Of a stretch of DNA of 64,000 bases, positions 1 through 8,836 are shown one piece after another. Positions within the stretch are counted from its first letter, which is position 1. The number at the start of each line of letters is the position of its first letter. This stretch comes from Bacillota bacterium. GTDB taxonomy: Bacteria > Bacillota > Clostridia > DSM-8532. Under the pieces are notes generated by a model. It did no database searches, was not told the DNA's origin, and worked only from the letters and a program-made list of their open reading frames with translations. Position numbers and translations under genes: made by a program. The stretch covers positions 1 through 64,000 of the forward strand of contig JAEZTB010000033.1 of assembly GCA_023443745.1 (NCBI GenBank), given 5' to 3'.

Positions 1-243
1 TACGGGCCGAAGTTTACGGAAAATGTTGTGCAGGCAATCAGCCGGGATATCCTGGCCTATGCCATGAAAACACTCAGTCATTGCTTTATCTGTGGTCACG
101 TCCATGACGAGCTAATTATTGAGTGCAACATGGATGTCTCCCTTAAAGCAGTTTGTGAGCAGATGGGACGAACGCCACCCTGGATAAATGGTTTGGCACT
201 TAGAGCCGATGGCTACGAGACAATGTTTTATAAGAAAGACTAA
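1..243 (+). CDS. Phage-type family A DNA polymerase, C-terminal end (partial)
   Basis: The reading frame is open from base 1, so the gene begins left of the window and only about 80 residues are visible. They contain the motif HVHDELIIE, which matches motif C of family A (PolI-like) DNA polymerases, where the Asp and Glu bind catalytic metal ions. The ending (LALRADGYETMFYKKD) resembles the C-terminus of DNA polymerases in replication modules of Firmicutes prophages and integrative elements. The usual partners (VapE-like primase/helicase, VRR-NUC, SNF2 helicase) are not found downstream; the strand switches instead. The family is clear; the host element is inferred. Confidence 0.8.
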   Translation, partial: YGPKFTENVVQAISRDILAYAMKTLSHCFICGHVHDELIIECNMDVSLKAVCEQMGRTPPWINGLALRADGYETMFYKKD

Positions 244-250
244 AACAGAA

Positions 251-290
251 AGGCGGTACTGACTTTTACATCATCACCGCCTATTCTTTA
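251..290. terminator. Bidirectional terminator between the polymerase and sigma-like genes
   Basis: A 7-bp inverted repeat (AGGCGGT at 251-257, ACCGCCT at 276-282) with an 18-nt loop lies between two converging stop codons. A T-rich stretch follows on the plus side. The position fits a shared terminator; the long loop lowers confidence. Confidence 0.5.
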
Positions 291-294
291 CGTT

Positions 295-792
295 TTAGAT
301 ATAGTTTTCCAGACGCTCTCTTAAAGATGCCATCAGCTTTTTAAACTGATACTCAAAACTTGACTGCGGTATTGACATGATTCGGGCAATTTCTCGCTTC
401 GAACAGCCTTCCATAAGTAGTTTGCAGATGCGATGACTATTGGGGTCTAGTTCTTCGAGAGCCTTAAAAAGCTCTTCAAGAAGCACCTTTTCTGCAACAA
501 TCTCTGCAACATCTTGTGATCGGTCCTCAACGCTGTATCCAGCTTCTTCGAGGCCATCTACTGAAAGGTAGCTACCTTCCTTAGTGCAACTGCATTTGGA
601 GCAATCTTCTGTGCATCTTTTCAGGCCGCCCTTACCATCACTAACCTGACAGAGTTTCTGCCGATCATTACGTTTGTGCTCAGCCCAGATCGGACGTTTG
701 TAGGCCCTGTACACCTCTTCCGTTACCGTTACCTCTTGGCCATCGATGGTGAGGTAATACTGCTTTGTTTCTTGATTGACTGTGTTTAACAT
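295..792 (-). CDS. Sigma-70-like / sigma region 4 HTH protein of a mobile element
   Basis: This is a 165-residue protein. The N-terminal third (YYLTIDGQEVTVTEEVYRAY and following) resembles the short leader domain of sigma-like proteins carried by Firmicutes conjugative elements and prophages. A small cysteine cluster (CTEDCSKCSC) follows near residue 60. The C-terminal 65 residues form an acidic helix and an HTH (CSKREIARIMSIPQSSFEYQ) like sigma region 4. It probably acts as an element-encoded sigma factor or activator. A ribosome site GGAAGGA precedes the ATG. The gene lies downstream of the defence operon on the same strand, 373 bp away. Family assignment is fairly secure; the target promoters are unknown. 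Confidence 0.65.
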   Translation of the reverse strand: MLNTVNQETKQYYLTIDGQEVTVTEEVYRAYKRPIWAEHKRNDRQKLCQVSDGKGGLKRCTEDCSKCSCTKEGSYLSVDGLEEAGYSVEDRSQDVAEIVAEKVLLEELFKALEELDPNSHRICKLLMEGCSKREIARIMSIPQSSFEYQFKKLMASLRERLENYI

Positions 793-1165
793 TTTTTGTC
801 CTTCCCGCCTTAAGGGAGAGAACTATCGCAAGGACACAGTCAGGTCTTATCCGGTACCGCTACTTCGGCAAAATGAGCGCAACAAAGTAAGGGTACAGGG
901 TTTGGTTTCGCTCTTTTTACTGAGATCCACCAACCGTATGTATCCTTGCCTAAGTTGCGCACCCGAAGGCTTAGATTTATTTGAAGCTTCAAGCTTCTAT
1001 AAACATCATAATTCGGATGCGGTTTTTCTTCGCAGAACTGCGAGTTCTGGTTTTCAGGGCATAAAAAAAAGGCCTTACAACCATCTCTGGTCATAAAGCC
1101 CTGTTAATCCGTGTTCAAAATCGGAAGTGTGAGTTCCGGTCTAAACTAATATTTTTAAAAACTTT
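793..1165. other. 373-bp leader/intergenic region with two perfect palindromes
   Basis: No convincing gene is seen. It contains two compact palindromes: GAAGCTT-C-AAGCTTC at 983-997 and CAGAACT-GCG-AGTTCTG at 1033-1049. An A-rich stretch and a GGCC-rich segment lie at about 1062-1100. It probably includes the promoter and a structured leader of the sigma-like gene and the 3' end of the operon above it. An 84-codon minus-strand frame (840-1094) exists but has unusual composition and no clear ribosome site. Confidence 0.4.
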
Positions 1166-3094
1166 TTATAATTCCTTACCCCAGGTGCGATAACCCAACT
1201 CTGCAAGCTTTTCATTACACAAATCAAGAGTGTCCATGTAGTGATGCTCAATGAGGAATCTATCGAAGAAGCCTTCTTCATTCATAGGATAATTATTGCG
1301 TGACTTCTGTATGAGGTCATTACTGAAGATAGGGTGCAGGTGAAGGCCAATGCAAATAGCACAAACGGTTCCGAGACTTATATTCTTCTCTTCCTTACGA
1401 AGGTCCTGAATGTATCGGTCGCTTAGCCCTGTTCTTAAAGCAAGTTCCATATTTGTCATCTTTCTGCCATCCTCTTTTTCAAGGCGTTTCATGTGAGCAT
1501 CAAGCGTTCCTGAAAAAGACATAGGAAGGCTACGGTAAATTTCCATGATACGGCCTCCTTCGGCTTTCAGCTTCTTCAACTCAGTAGCACGCTGCTCTAC
1601 ATTTTGATTATCTTCATCATCGATGTAGTTACATTCACAATAAGCTGCTGCATCGACATCCTTGCAAAGAGAACACTGCGTATAGAAGGCATCACCATGT
1701 GCGCTGTTAACTTTAAATTTCTGTTTAAACTTAAGGCAGCATTCATCAACATGTTGTCTGGCGTAAACAGTAAGAGTACAGCCACCATCATCGGTTTCCA
1801 TTATGTACTTCTCGTCGTTGATACAGAACATGTTGTCAACATAAATGAAGTCACCCTTGGAAAGTGCAGCCTTTACATCATCATCTAAGCTGGCCTCAAA
1901 GCAAGCGTTTCTGGTGTCGATGATATAACTCTCGTCTTTCTTCAACGCCGTAGCCTTAAATGAGAAGTTAGGCAGATACTTACCATTGACATAATTCCAA
2001 ACACCCTGCGCCTGTGCGAAGCCAAGTTCAATAGCACGAAGCTTTGCAGCAAACTTTGAAACTGCAAAGAAATCTGCCAACTCCTGGATAGCCTCCTCCA
2101 TGATATCTGACTCAGTTCGTTCTGGGTTTTCAATATGTAAACGAAGCAATATCTCGTTTAACTTTTGTCTTGTTGTGCTTGCCGGGAGCAATATGCGCGG
2201 AGTCAAAGCATTAGCCTGCCATTCGATCCACTGAAGTGCTCCCTCAATGCCAGTATCTTTCTGACCCATGTGTTCTGTAACCTCACAGGTAAGGGAGCTG
2301 AGATCACTGTTTAACAGCTTCTGCAGTTCAAAGAACTTATCATGGCGATCCCAATGCACACACTCGTGAACGACTGTGTTATTACGGGAGCCGATGTTGC
2401 GCATGAAGAAGATGTTAGGATTCAAAAGAATGGTCCCCGGATCAATGGTCTGTGATACCACCTCACCATCCTCATTAAAAACATCAACTGTAGCTTCAGC
2501 AAAATAAGTCTTACCGAAAATGTTATCAGGAAGCGGTGCCTCATAAAGCTCAAGTCCCATATTAAACATGAGCTCATCAAGCGGAATGGGCATAGGCTCC
2601 TTTAATGCTTGTCTACAGTATTTGTTTAAAAACTTTTCCGCTTCTTTCTCTATGTCCTCAGTATAAAGATAAGGGACCAGATACTTTGATAACGTCGTGT
2701 TCTTATCAAACTTATCTGCAGAATATTCGTCAACACCTGTGATGGTAACCATATTAAGTCCATCACTCAAATAACCAGTAAAAGAAACAGTGTACCAAGG
2801 ATTATTCACATCTGCGTCATAATCCCTTTTACCCATTCCCTTAAGAATAACGTCCGCCTCTACTGCTGCGTTGAAAATAATCCGGTTTCCGTCTGTAGAA
2901 TGGAAGGACACTGTTTTCACATGTATGTCATCTACCTGGAAGTAGGATGGGTCTAAAACTGTATACGAATAAAAGCCATTATTCCGGCCTCTTTTGAGTA
3001 TGAGGCCGGTGACGGCACGGTGAATATCGTTATAGTACTTATCCTCAAGATATTTTTCAAACGAAGCATATTGTTTCATAGGCAGACCCCCCAT
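1166..3094 (-). CDS. ImmA/IrrE-type (M78) metallopeptidase with C-terminal HTH
   Basis: This protein has 642 residues. The zinc motif HECVH is at 243-247 and the third-ligand region EWQAN at about 291-295, as in M78 ImmA/IrrE peptidases that cleave phage or ICE repressors. Residues 1-160 are an unassigned N-terminal domain. Residues 450-490 are cysteine-rich (CC, CSLC, CEC) and may bind metal. Residues about 545-595 form an HTH (MELALRTGLSDRYIQDLRKE) of XRE-like character. The start codon overlaps the hsdR stop in a TAATG arrangement; a second ATG at 3079 with a G-rich upstream stretch is an alternative. As the last gene of the restriction operon it may sense invasion or regulate the locus. 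The peptidase family is well supported; the role is inference. Confidence 0.75.
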   Translation of the reverse strand: MGGLPMKQYASFEKYLEDKYYNDIHRAVTGLILKRGRNNGFYSYTVLDPSYFQVDDIHVKTVSFHSTDGNRIIFNAAVEADVILKGMGKRDYDADVNNPWYTVSFTGYLSDGLNMVTITGVDEYSADKFDKNTTLSKYLVPYLYTEDIEKEAEKFLNKYCRQALKEPMPIPLDELMFNMGLELYEAPLPDNIFGKTYFAEATVDVFNEDGEVVSQTIDPGTILLNPNIFFMRNIGSRNNTVVHECVHWDRHDKFFELQKLLNSDLSSLTCEVTEHMGQKDTGIEGALQWIEWQANALTPRILLPASTTRQKLNEILLRLHIENPERTESDIMEEAIQELADFFAVSKFAAKLRAIELGFAQAQGVWNYVNGKYLPNFSFKATALKKDESYIIDTRNACFEASLDDDVKAALSKGDFIYVDNMFCINDEKYIMETDDGGCTLTVYARQHVDECCLKFKQKFKVNSAHGDAFYTQCSLCKDVDAAAYCECNYIDDEDNQNVEQRATELKKLKAEGGRIMEIYRSLPMSFSGTLDAHMKRLEKEDGRKMTNMELALRTGLSDRYIQDLRKEEKNISLGTVCAICIGLHLHPIFSNDLIQKSRNNYPMNEEGFFDRFLIEHHYMDTLDLCNEKLAELGYRTWGKEL

Positions 3095-6003
3095 TAATAA
3101 TACTGTTCAATATAGTTATAAGCTTTATCGAATACTTCTTTATCCTTAATCTTGTACTTAATCCAGATGACACTGCGAAGGGCCTTCTTGACTTCGTTTT
3201 TACCTGTTGTAGTTCTTTGCCAGCCGTCGAAACGTACAATCTTTACAATGTCGTCGATATCGGCAACAATACGCTCAACAATGATAGGAGTTTTATCGTT
3301 CTTCGCACCTTTAAAGAGCTCTGTGAGTGCCGCTTTACCACGGTCGATTTCTTCCTCCGGTACAACTTCTTTCTCTGCCTGCGCTGCCTCTCTTGCAAGT
3401 TCAAGCAGGAGCTTCAGGAACTCAATGCTATTAATCAGGCCCTGTTCATGGCGTTCACGAAGTTCTTCAAGCTTCTCTCCCAGCTTTACGAATTTCGGGT
3501 CATTTGAATGTTCGCGAATCTTAGCAACCAGATCGATTTCCACCTTCATGGTTGTCTTCTTGACATCCTTCTGCTTACGGATAAACTCGTCAATCAGGTC
3601 TGCATCTAACGTAAGAATATCAAGGTCATCATGAACTTGGCCAACTTCGATGTTTGCGTGAACAAGCTCCAACGTCTTAGCACCAAGAGCTGCCCATACA
3701 AGCGCACCACGGTTGTCAGTCGGTTTTACAGACTCAAAAACTTTAGTAAGCCATACATAGTCAAATTTATATTTATCAAGGAATGGGTCAGGGGACAACG
3801 CATCCCAGGCTCTATTTAGAACACGGTAATCTGCTGCGAACGCATCCTTATCCTTATTTGTAGGAATACACTCCTGTGCGGCTAGTAATCCTTCCCAGCC
3901 CTCAACGGTACGGTCAACGCCCATAAAATAGCTCAGGCATTTTCTAAGAAGTGCAGGAACCTGCTTCTTGACTTCTTCAATATTAGTGATAACTTTCTTC
4001 ATGCTGGCTTCATCAAAGTCCAAAGCCTTAGCAACATTATCGAAAATACCAATGTAGTCTACAATCAGTCCATGTGTTTTACCTTCATCGTAAGTACGGT
4101 TTGTACGACAGATGGCCTGCAGAAGGTTGTGGTCCTTCATCGGTTTATCCAAATACATCGCCTGAAGAATAGGAGCATCGAAACCTGTAAGAAGTTTTGC
4201 AGTAACGATAACTAGCTTCAAAGGATTGCTCTTATCACGGAACTGATCTAGAATCTTTCCTTCCTCATCACGGCTGCGGCGATACTTCTTATAACGGTCT
4301 TCCTTATCATTGTTAGTATCCATTACGATTGTAGTTGCTTCAGGAGGAAGCAGCTTATCCAACTCTTCCTTATACTTGAGACAGCATTCACGGTCGAATA
4401 CAACAATCTGACCTTTATATCCATTAGGTTCAATCTTCTCTTTGTAGTGCTTTACGATGTGTTCACAAACCTTACGGATACGCTTAGGATCATACATGAT
4501 GGCCTTCATATTTACGCGTTTGGAAAGCTCTGCGCGGTCAGCATCTGAAAGTGTTTCTGTAAGAGCATCAAACTCAGCATCTAGCTTATCCTTATCGACA
4601 TGAAGGTCAACCGGAACTGGCTCAAAGTTTAGCGGCAAAGTCGCATTATCTCTGATGGAGTCAGAGAAGGTATAGCGGCTCAAATACCCGCTCCGGTCTT
4701 CTGCTGCGCCAAAAGTACGGAATGTATTCTTATCAATACGATTAATAGGAGTACCAGTAAGCCCAAAGAAGAACGCATTTGGTAGTGCCGCACGTATCTT
4801 TTCACCGAGGTCACCTTCCTGAGTTCTATGTGCTTCATCGACCATAATGATTATGTTATCTCTAAGATTGAGAACGCCATCAACATCGCCAAAGCGGAAA
4901 ATAGTCGTAATCGCAATCTTACGAATGTCCTGTTTGAAGAAGTTCTCAACATCTTCCTTCGTAGCAAGTGACACTAAGTTCGGAACATCTGAGGCATTAA
5001 AGGTTGCTGTAATCTGTGTTTCAAGGTCAAGACGGTCATCAACTATTACAACGGTCGGATTCTTAAGTTCAGGAATCATTCGAAGCTTCTGTGCCGCAAA
5101 TACCATCAGTAATGATTTACCAGAGCCCTGGAAGTGCCAAATAAGACCTTGCTTGGGATATCCAGCAACAACACGTTGCACGATAAGGTTAGCGCCTTCA
5201 TACTGCTGATAACGGCAGATAATCTTGTACTTTACATGCTTCTTGTCTGTTGCAAAAAGGGTAAAGAACTGGAAAATATCCATAATCTTCTCAGGTGTAA
5301 TCATATCACCTACGCTGACTTTAACATCGGCAAGGCTACCTTCTGACTTATGATCAGGAGTATGCCAAGGTCCCCACATATTGATTGGCATTCCAACAGA
5401 ACCATAGCGGTAGCATTTACCTTCAGTAGCGAAGTTGAATACGTTAGATACGAACATCTCAGGGATGCTCTTTTCGTAGGAAGCTATATCGCTGGCAGCG
5501 TCTAACCAGGTTATCGCATTGCGGACCGGAGTCTTGAGCTCACCGATAGCAATCGGGAAACCATTGATCAGCAGAACGATATCGAGTCGCTTGCCGCCCT
5601 CGGCCTGAGGATAAACCCACTGGTTAGTAACGACGTATTCGTTAAGAGCTAGATCTTCCTTTTTCATTGTGCCAAAAAAGCGTATCGGAATCATTCGACC
5701 ATCTTTACCGAAGGGATAGGCGTTTTCCTCAAACACCATCTTTTTAAAGAGCTCATTCTGTGTGATAAGGTTACGCGGCTGTACCGACAGAATGATTGTG
5801 CGCAGTTTATAGATGACCTCATCAGCGCGTGACGGGTCTTCTGCTATTTCTGGATTAAGGCGGATAAGGGCGTCTTTGACCATAGGTTCTACCATGACAT
5901 CAGAATAAGTTCGAGGCAGCTCTTCTGCGGGGATGTAGTTCCAGCCATTGCCCTTAAGAGTCGAGATTACCATCTGCTCCATTGTATTATCTTCGTTAAA
6001 CAT
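3094..6003 (-). CDS. hsdR: Type I restriction enzyme R subunit (HsdR)
   Basis: HsdR is the motor and nuclease of type I restriction complexes. The N-terminal PD-(D/E)xK nuclease is visible as LDIVLLINGFPIAIGELK (numbering from the upstream ATG: Asp about 143, Glu-x-Lys about 157-159). The superfamily 2 helicase has Walker A GSGKS (about 295-299), DEAH (about 391-394) and GLTGTPI. The C-terminal ~300 residues are helical, as expected for the part that docks onto the methylase core. Length (about 970 aa) is normal. The ATG at 6003 is chosen because GGAGG lies 7 nt upstream; the ATG at 6009 is too close. The protein looks intact. It follows hsdS after a 222-bp gap and overlaps the M78 gene by one base. 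Confidence 0.95.
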   Translation of the reverse strand: MFNEDNTMEQMVISTLKGNGWNYIPAEELPRTYSDVMVEPMVKDALIRLNPEIAEDPSRADEVIYKLRTIILSVQPRNLITQNELFKKMVFEENAYPFGKDGRMIPIRFFGTMKKEDLALNEYVVTNQWVYPQAEGGKRLDIVLLINGFPIAIGELKTPVRNAITWLDAASDIASYEKSIPEMFVSNVFNFATEGKCYRYGSVGMPINMWGPWHTPDHKSEGSLADVKVSVGDMITPEKIMDIFQFFTLFATDKKHVKYKIICRYQQYEGANLIVQRVVAGYPKQGLIWHFQGSGKSLLMVFAAQKLRMIPELKNPTVVIVDDRLDLETQITATFNASDVPNLVSLATKEDVENFFKQDIRKIAITTIFRFGDVDGVLNLRDNIIIMVDEAHRTQEGDLGEKIRAALPNAFFFGLTGTPINRIDKNTFRTFGAAEDRSGYLSRYTFSDSIRDNATLPLNFEPVPVDLHVDKDKLDAEFDALTETLSDADRAELSKRVNMKAIMYDPKRIRKVCEHIVKHYKEKIEPNGYKGQIVVFDRECCLKYKEELDKLLPPEATTIVMDTNNDKEDRYKKYRRSRDEEGKILDQFRDKSNPLKLVIVTAKLLTGFDAPILQAMYLDKPMKDHNLLQAICRTNRTYDEGKTHGLIVDYIGIFDNVAKALDFDEASMKKVITNIEEVKKQVPALLRKCLSYFMGVDRTVEGWEGLLAAQECIPTNKDKDAFAADYRVLNRAWDALSPDPFLDKYKFDYVWLTKVFESVKPTDNRGALVWAALGAKTLELVHANIEVGQVHDDLDILTLDADLIDEFIRKQKDVKKTTMKVEIDLVAKIREHSNDPKFVKLGEKLEELRERHEQGLINSIEFLKLLLELAREAAQAEKEVVPEEEIDRGKAALTELFKGAKNDKTPIIVERIVADIDDIVKIVRFDGWQRTTTGKNEVKKALRSVIWIKYKIKDKEVFDKAYNYIEQYY

Positions 6004-6009
6004 AAACAT

Positions 6010-6225
6010 TTCCTCCCATCATTAAATTTTTAATATCCGTGCCGGACAGCTTCATTACGTCGGTCCGGGCAGATAGCGTAATTAATTATCTTATCCGGCG
6101 TGATCCTTGTGAGAACTGAATGCTCTTTCTTCTGAATCTCGCTGGAGCTATTTCAATTATAAAAAGTGCAAGTGGACGTTCGGCCTGGGTAATCTTATGT
6201 GGCCTCAGCAAGTTTCCGTTTTGAC
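6010..6225. other. Gap between hsdS and hsdR
   Basis: There is no gene with a good ribosome site. A short inverted repeat (CCGGAC at 6042-6047, GTCCGG at 6063-6068) could form a hairpin in the mRNA upstream of hsdR. No recombinase sites or spare specificity half-genes are seen, so there is no sign of phase-variable hsdS shuffling here. Confidence 0.4.
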
Positions 6226-7347
6226 TTAGCCCAGGTTCTCGGAAATTATCTTCTTATAGGTTGTCGTTAACTCCGCAAGCGCTTGTTCCAGTTCAAATTT
6301 TGATTTATCGCTCTGTCGGGCGAATAAAACGAACTCCTCCTGCATAGCAGTATTAGGTACAGGTATCTCATAATTGATAAATGCTCCCTGATTCAGGTGG
6401 GCTATTGTTGACCCAGTCTTACATCCTTCAACGAAAGTCTCAAACTCTTTTGTCATGAATGCGTAGTACAGAAACCAATTGCTAACCTTACCATATAAAT
6501 CTCTTACTACGAAAACTCCACTATTAAGTGTAGCCGGCATGGGTATTTCCTCAACAAAAGCAACTTTTCCTATGGTGCCGTCTTTGGTAATAAGAACATC
6601 ACCTGCTTGCAACTGAATGTATTCGTCCTGCTCATATCGTTCCTTATCAACATAAAAACAGTGTTCAAAATCTATACGATTTTTTACAAAATCAACACCA
6701 GTTACAAGTAAATAATCCCCAGAACTGAGATATTCATTTTTTTTCAGTCCTTGCCAACCAATTCTCGCTTTAATCTGACATATATCACCCAGCTTTTCTC
6801 GATGACAATCATGGAACATTTCAACAAATCGGGATTTAACAAGCTCATCAGTTTTCTGTAGTAACTTTTGGTAGGATTTCTTTGTGGCATCCATAGCCCA
6901 AAGCACTTTAGCTAATTCACGCTGTTTTTTCATATCAGGCAGTTCAAACTCGTAGTTTTTTAGATGTTCCCACTTCACTCGGGGAGAGAGAGAGCCTGCC
7001 GATTTGTTGGTGGCGTAGTTAAAAAGGGCGTCGTTCTGTATGATAAATGGCAGCAGCTCTGGTAGAATTTTCTCCGGGATGGCCTCAATAACTGTTATGT
7101 CACCGGAGCAGATACCGTCAAAAGGAGCAACAACAGCTTTCTTCAGATACGCGCGTCGGCGACCAAAAAGTACGTCTCCCTTGTGGAACAACTTCGAAAA
7201 AGAATTCTCTTTATCTTCCTCCCAGGCAGACAAGGTGATTTCTTCTGGGGTCAGGTGCTCAAGGCCAACAATTGGGTATCCGTTCTTACTATCTTTACAG
7301 GTCTCTTTTCGTTCTTTGGCGACGTCTCCTAAATGCACTTTACTCAT
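6226..7347 (-). CDS. hsdS: Type I specificity subunit (HsdS), two target-recognition domains
   Basis: HsdS sets the DNA sequence recognised by the methylase/restriction complex. The protein (373 aa from the chosen start) shows two target-recognition domains. The first ends with ELPDMKKQRELAKVLWAMD, leading into the central conserved helix. The second spans about residues 185-345 and ends with IPVPNTAMQEEFVLFARQSD and the distal helix. The ATG at 7347 is chosen because AGGAGG lies 9 nt upstream and ATGAGTAA overlaps the hsdM stop; an in-frame ATG 21 nt further upstream has no such site. The two domains differ from each other, so a bipartite asymmetric target is expected. The gene looks intact. 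Confidence 0.93.
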   Translation of the reverse strand: MSKVHLGDVAKERKETCKDSKNGYPIVGLEHLTPEEITLSAWEEDKENSFSKLFHKGDVLFGRRRAYLKKAVVAPFDGICSGDITVIEAIPEKILPELLPFIIQNDALFNYATNKSAGSLSPRVKWEHLKNYEFELPDMKKQRELAKVLWAMDATKKSYQKLLQKTDELVKSRFVEMFHDCHREKLGDICQIKARIGWQGLKKNEYLSSGDYLLVTGVDFVKNRIDFEHCFYVDKERYEQDEYIQLQAGDVLITKDGTIGKVAFVEEIPMPATLNSGVFVVRDLYGKVSNWFLYYAFMTKEFETFVEGCKTGSTIAHLNQGAFINYEIPVPNTAMQEEFVLFARQSDKSKFELEQALAELTTTYKKIISENLG

Positions 7348-8836
7348 TGCACTCAGCCTCCTTTCCAACCATATTGTTTAATTTAATATAGCGAAGTTTC
7401 ATCATTTCTGAATGTGTTCTCCAGCTCTCGTAACGTTCCTGGAGAGATCGCTCATCTGCTTCGGTCTCTTGGTCAGAATATTTAACGTAAAGAGGTATAC
7501 TAAGCGAAAAATTGTTGCCTTCGATGTCTTGAATTGTGACAACTCGGGCAAAACTGTCGTCCGTCTTATATTTTTCATAGGCTGATGCAATTCTTTTAAT
7601 ATGTTTGTCTTCCAAATAGCTCTGAGCATTCTTTCGTTCCACCTCATTGACTGCGTTAATAAAGAGAACTTGACCGCGACGCTCCGGACGCTTATTTGTT
7701 CGGCAAATTATTATACAAGCCTCCATTGGGGAATTGTAAAACAGGTTTGGCCCTAGACCTATGACACATTCGAGCATATCACTGCGAACCAGTTTTTCAC
7801 GCATACTGCTTTCCTCGTTGCGGAACAGCACTCCATGTGGGAAAAGTATTGCACAACGGCCGGTATCCTTTTTTAGGCTCATCAAGATATGCTGTAAGAA
7901 AGCATAATCGGCGCGGCCTTGCGGCGGGATACCCAGAAAGTTGCGTCCATATTTATCGCTTGCAAAAGCTTCACGGTCCCACTGACTAATAGAATAAGGC
8001 GGATTAGCAAGGACCATATCAAATTGTTTGAGCTTTCCATTTTCAACGAAAGCTGGAGATTTCAGAGTATCACCATTAACAATATCAAAGTCCTTCACAC
8101 CATGAAGAAACAGATTCATCTTGCCGATAGCAGATGTTAGTGCGTTGATTTCCTGACCATAAATAGCAACGTTGCGCCATTCTTTTTTCTGCTGCTGTAG
8201 ATACGCAATGGCAGAGATTAGCATGCCAGCACTGCCGCATGTTGGATCATAGATTGACTCACCAGATTCTGGCTTGAGCATCTCTGTCATCAGATGGACT
8301 ACGGTACGATTCGTATAGAATTCCTGAGCTGTGTGACCGCTGTCGTCAGCAAATTTTTTGATCAGGTATTCATATCCCTGGCCAAGTTCGTCCTCAGGAC
8401 AGTTTTCGATAGACAAGGTCTTTGTGCTGAAGTGCTCGATGAGTTCTTTCAGCAGGCGATCTGGTAAACGGTTCTTGTTCGTCCAAGCACCGTCACCAAA
8501 AATGCCTTGCAACTTATCTAAATTTGAATTTTCTATCTTACGGAACGCGTCTACAATAGCAACACCGACATTTTCCGAAACCGCTCTTACATCATTCCAG
8601 TGAGCGCCTTTGGGCACCTGAAAGCGGTGATTTTCTTCAAACTCCAGAGCTTCTTCGTCACCGTATTCCTCTATGATCCGTTGACATTCTTCATCATAAA
8701 CGTCACAGATGCGTTTGAAGAACAGTAGCGGAAAAATGTATTGCTTATAGGCCCCAGCATCTATACTGGTACGGAGAAGAACAGCAGAGTTCCATAGATA
8801 GGACTGAAGTTCTTCGATTGTTATGCGTTTACTCAT
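7340..8836 (-). CDS. hsdM: Type I N6-adenine methyltransferase subunit (HsdM, copy 1)
   Basis: This is a 498-residue HsdM. An N-terminal helical domain includes LFFKRICDVYDEE. The SAM-binding motif DPTCGSAG is at about 197-204 and the catalytic motif NPPY at about 278-281. HsdM methylates adenine in the host target and forms an M2S core. The start overlaps the stop of the upstream fusion gene as ATGAGTAA, with AAGGAGG 8 nt upstream. The same junction recurs at the hsdM/hsdS boundary. It is clearly related to the methylase half of the upstream gene (shared blocks FFKRI.DVYDEE and NLFLHG.KDF). Both carry full catalytic motifs. Confidence 0.95.
   Translation of the reverse strand: MSKRITIEELQSYLWNSAVLLRTSIDAGAYKQYIFPLLFFKRICDVYDEECQRIIEEYGDEEALEFEENHRFQVPKGAHWNDVRAVSENVGVAIVDAFRKIENSNLDKLQGIFGDGAWTNKNRLPDRLLKELIEHFSTKTLSIENCPEDELGQGYEYLIKKFADDSGHTAQEFYTNRTVVHLMTEMLKPESGESIYDPTCGSAGMLISAIAYLQQQKKEWRNVAIYGQEINALTSAIGKMNLFLHGVKDFDIVNGDTLKSPAFVENGKLKQFDMVLANPPYSISQWDREAFASDKYGRNFLGIPPQGRADYAFLQHILMSLKKDTGRCAILFPHGVLFRNEESSMREKLVRSDMLECVIGLGPNLFYNSPMEACIIICRTNKRPERRGQVLFINAVNEVERKNAQSYLEDKHIKRIASAYEKYKTDDSFARVVTIQDIEGNNFSLSIPLYVKYSDQETEADERSLQERYESWRTHSEMMKLRYIKLNNMVGKEAECNE

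Noticed and set aside
840..1094. 84-codon minus-strand frame upstream of the sigma-like gene
   Set aside because: No good ribosome site, odd composition, and it spans both palindromes; more likely a non-coding leader.
6010..6225. Phase-variable specificity shuffling site next to hsdS
   Set aside because: No second silent hsdS, no recombinase and no long inverted repeats; only a 6-bp stem.
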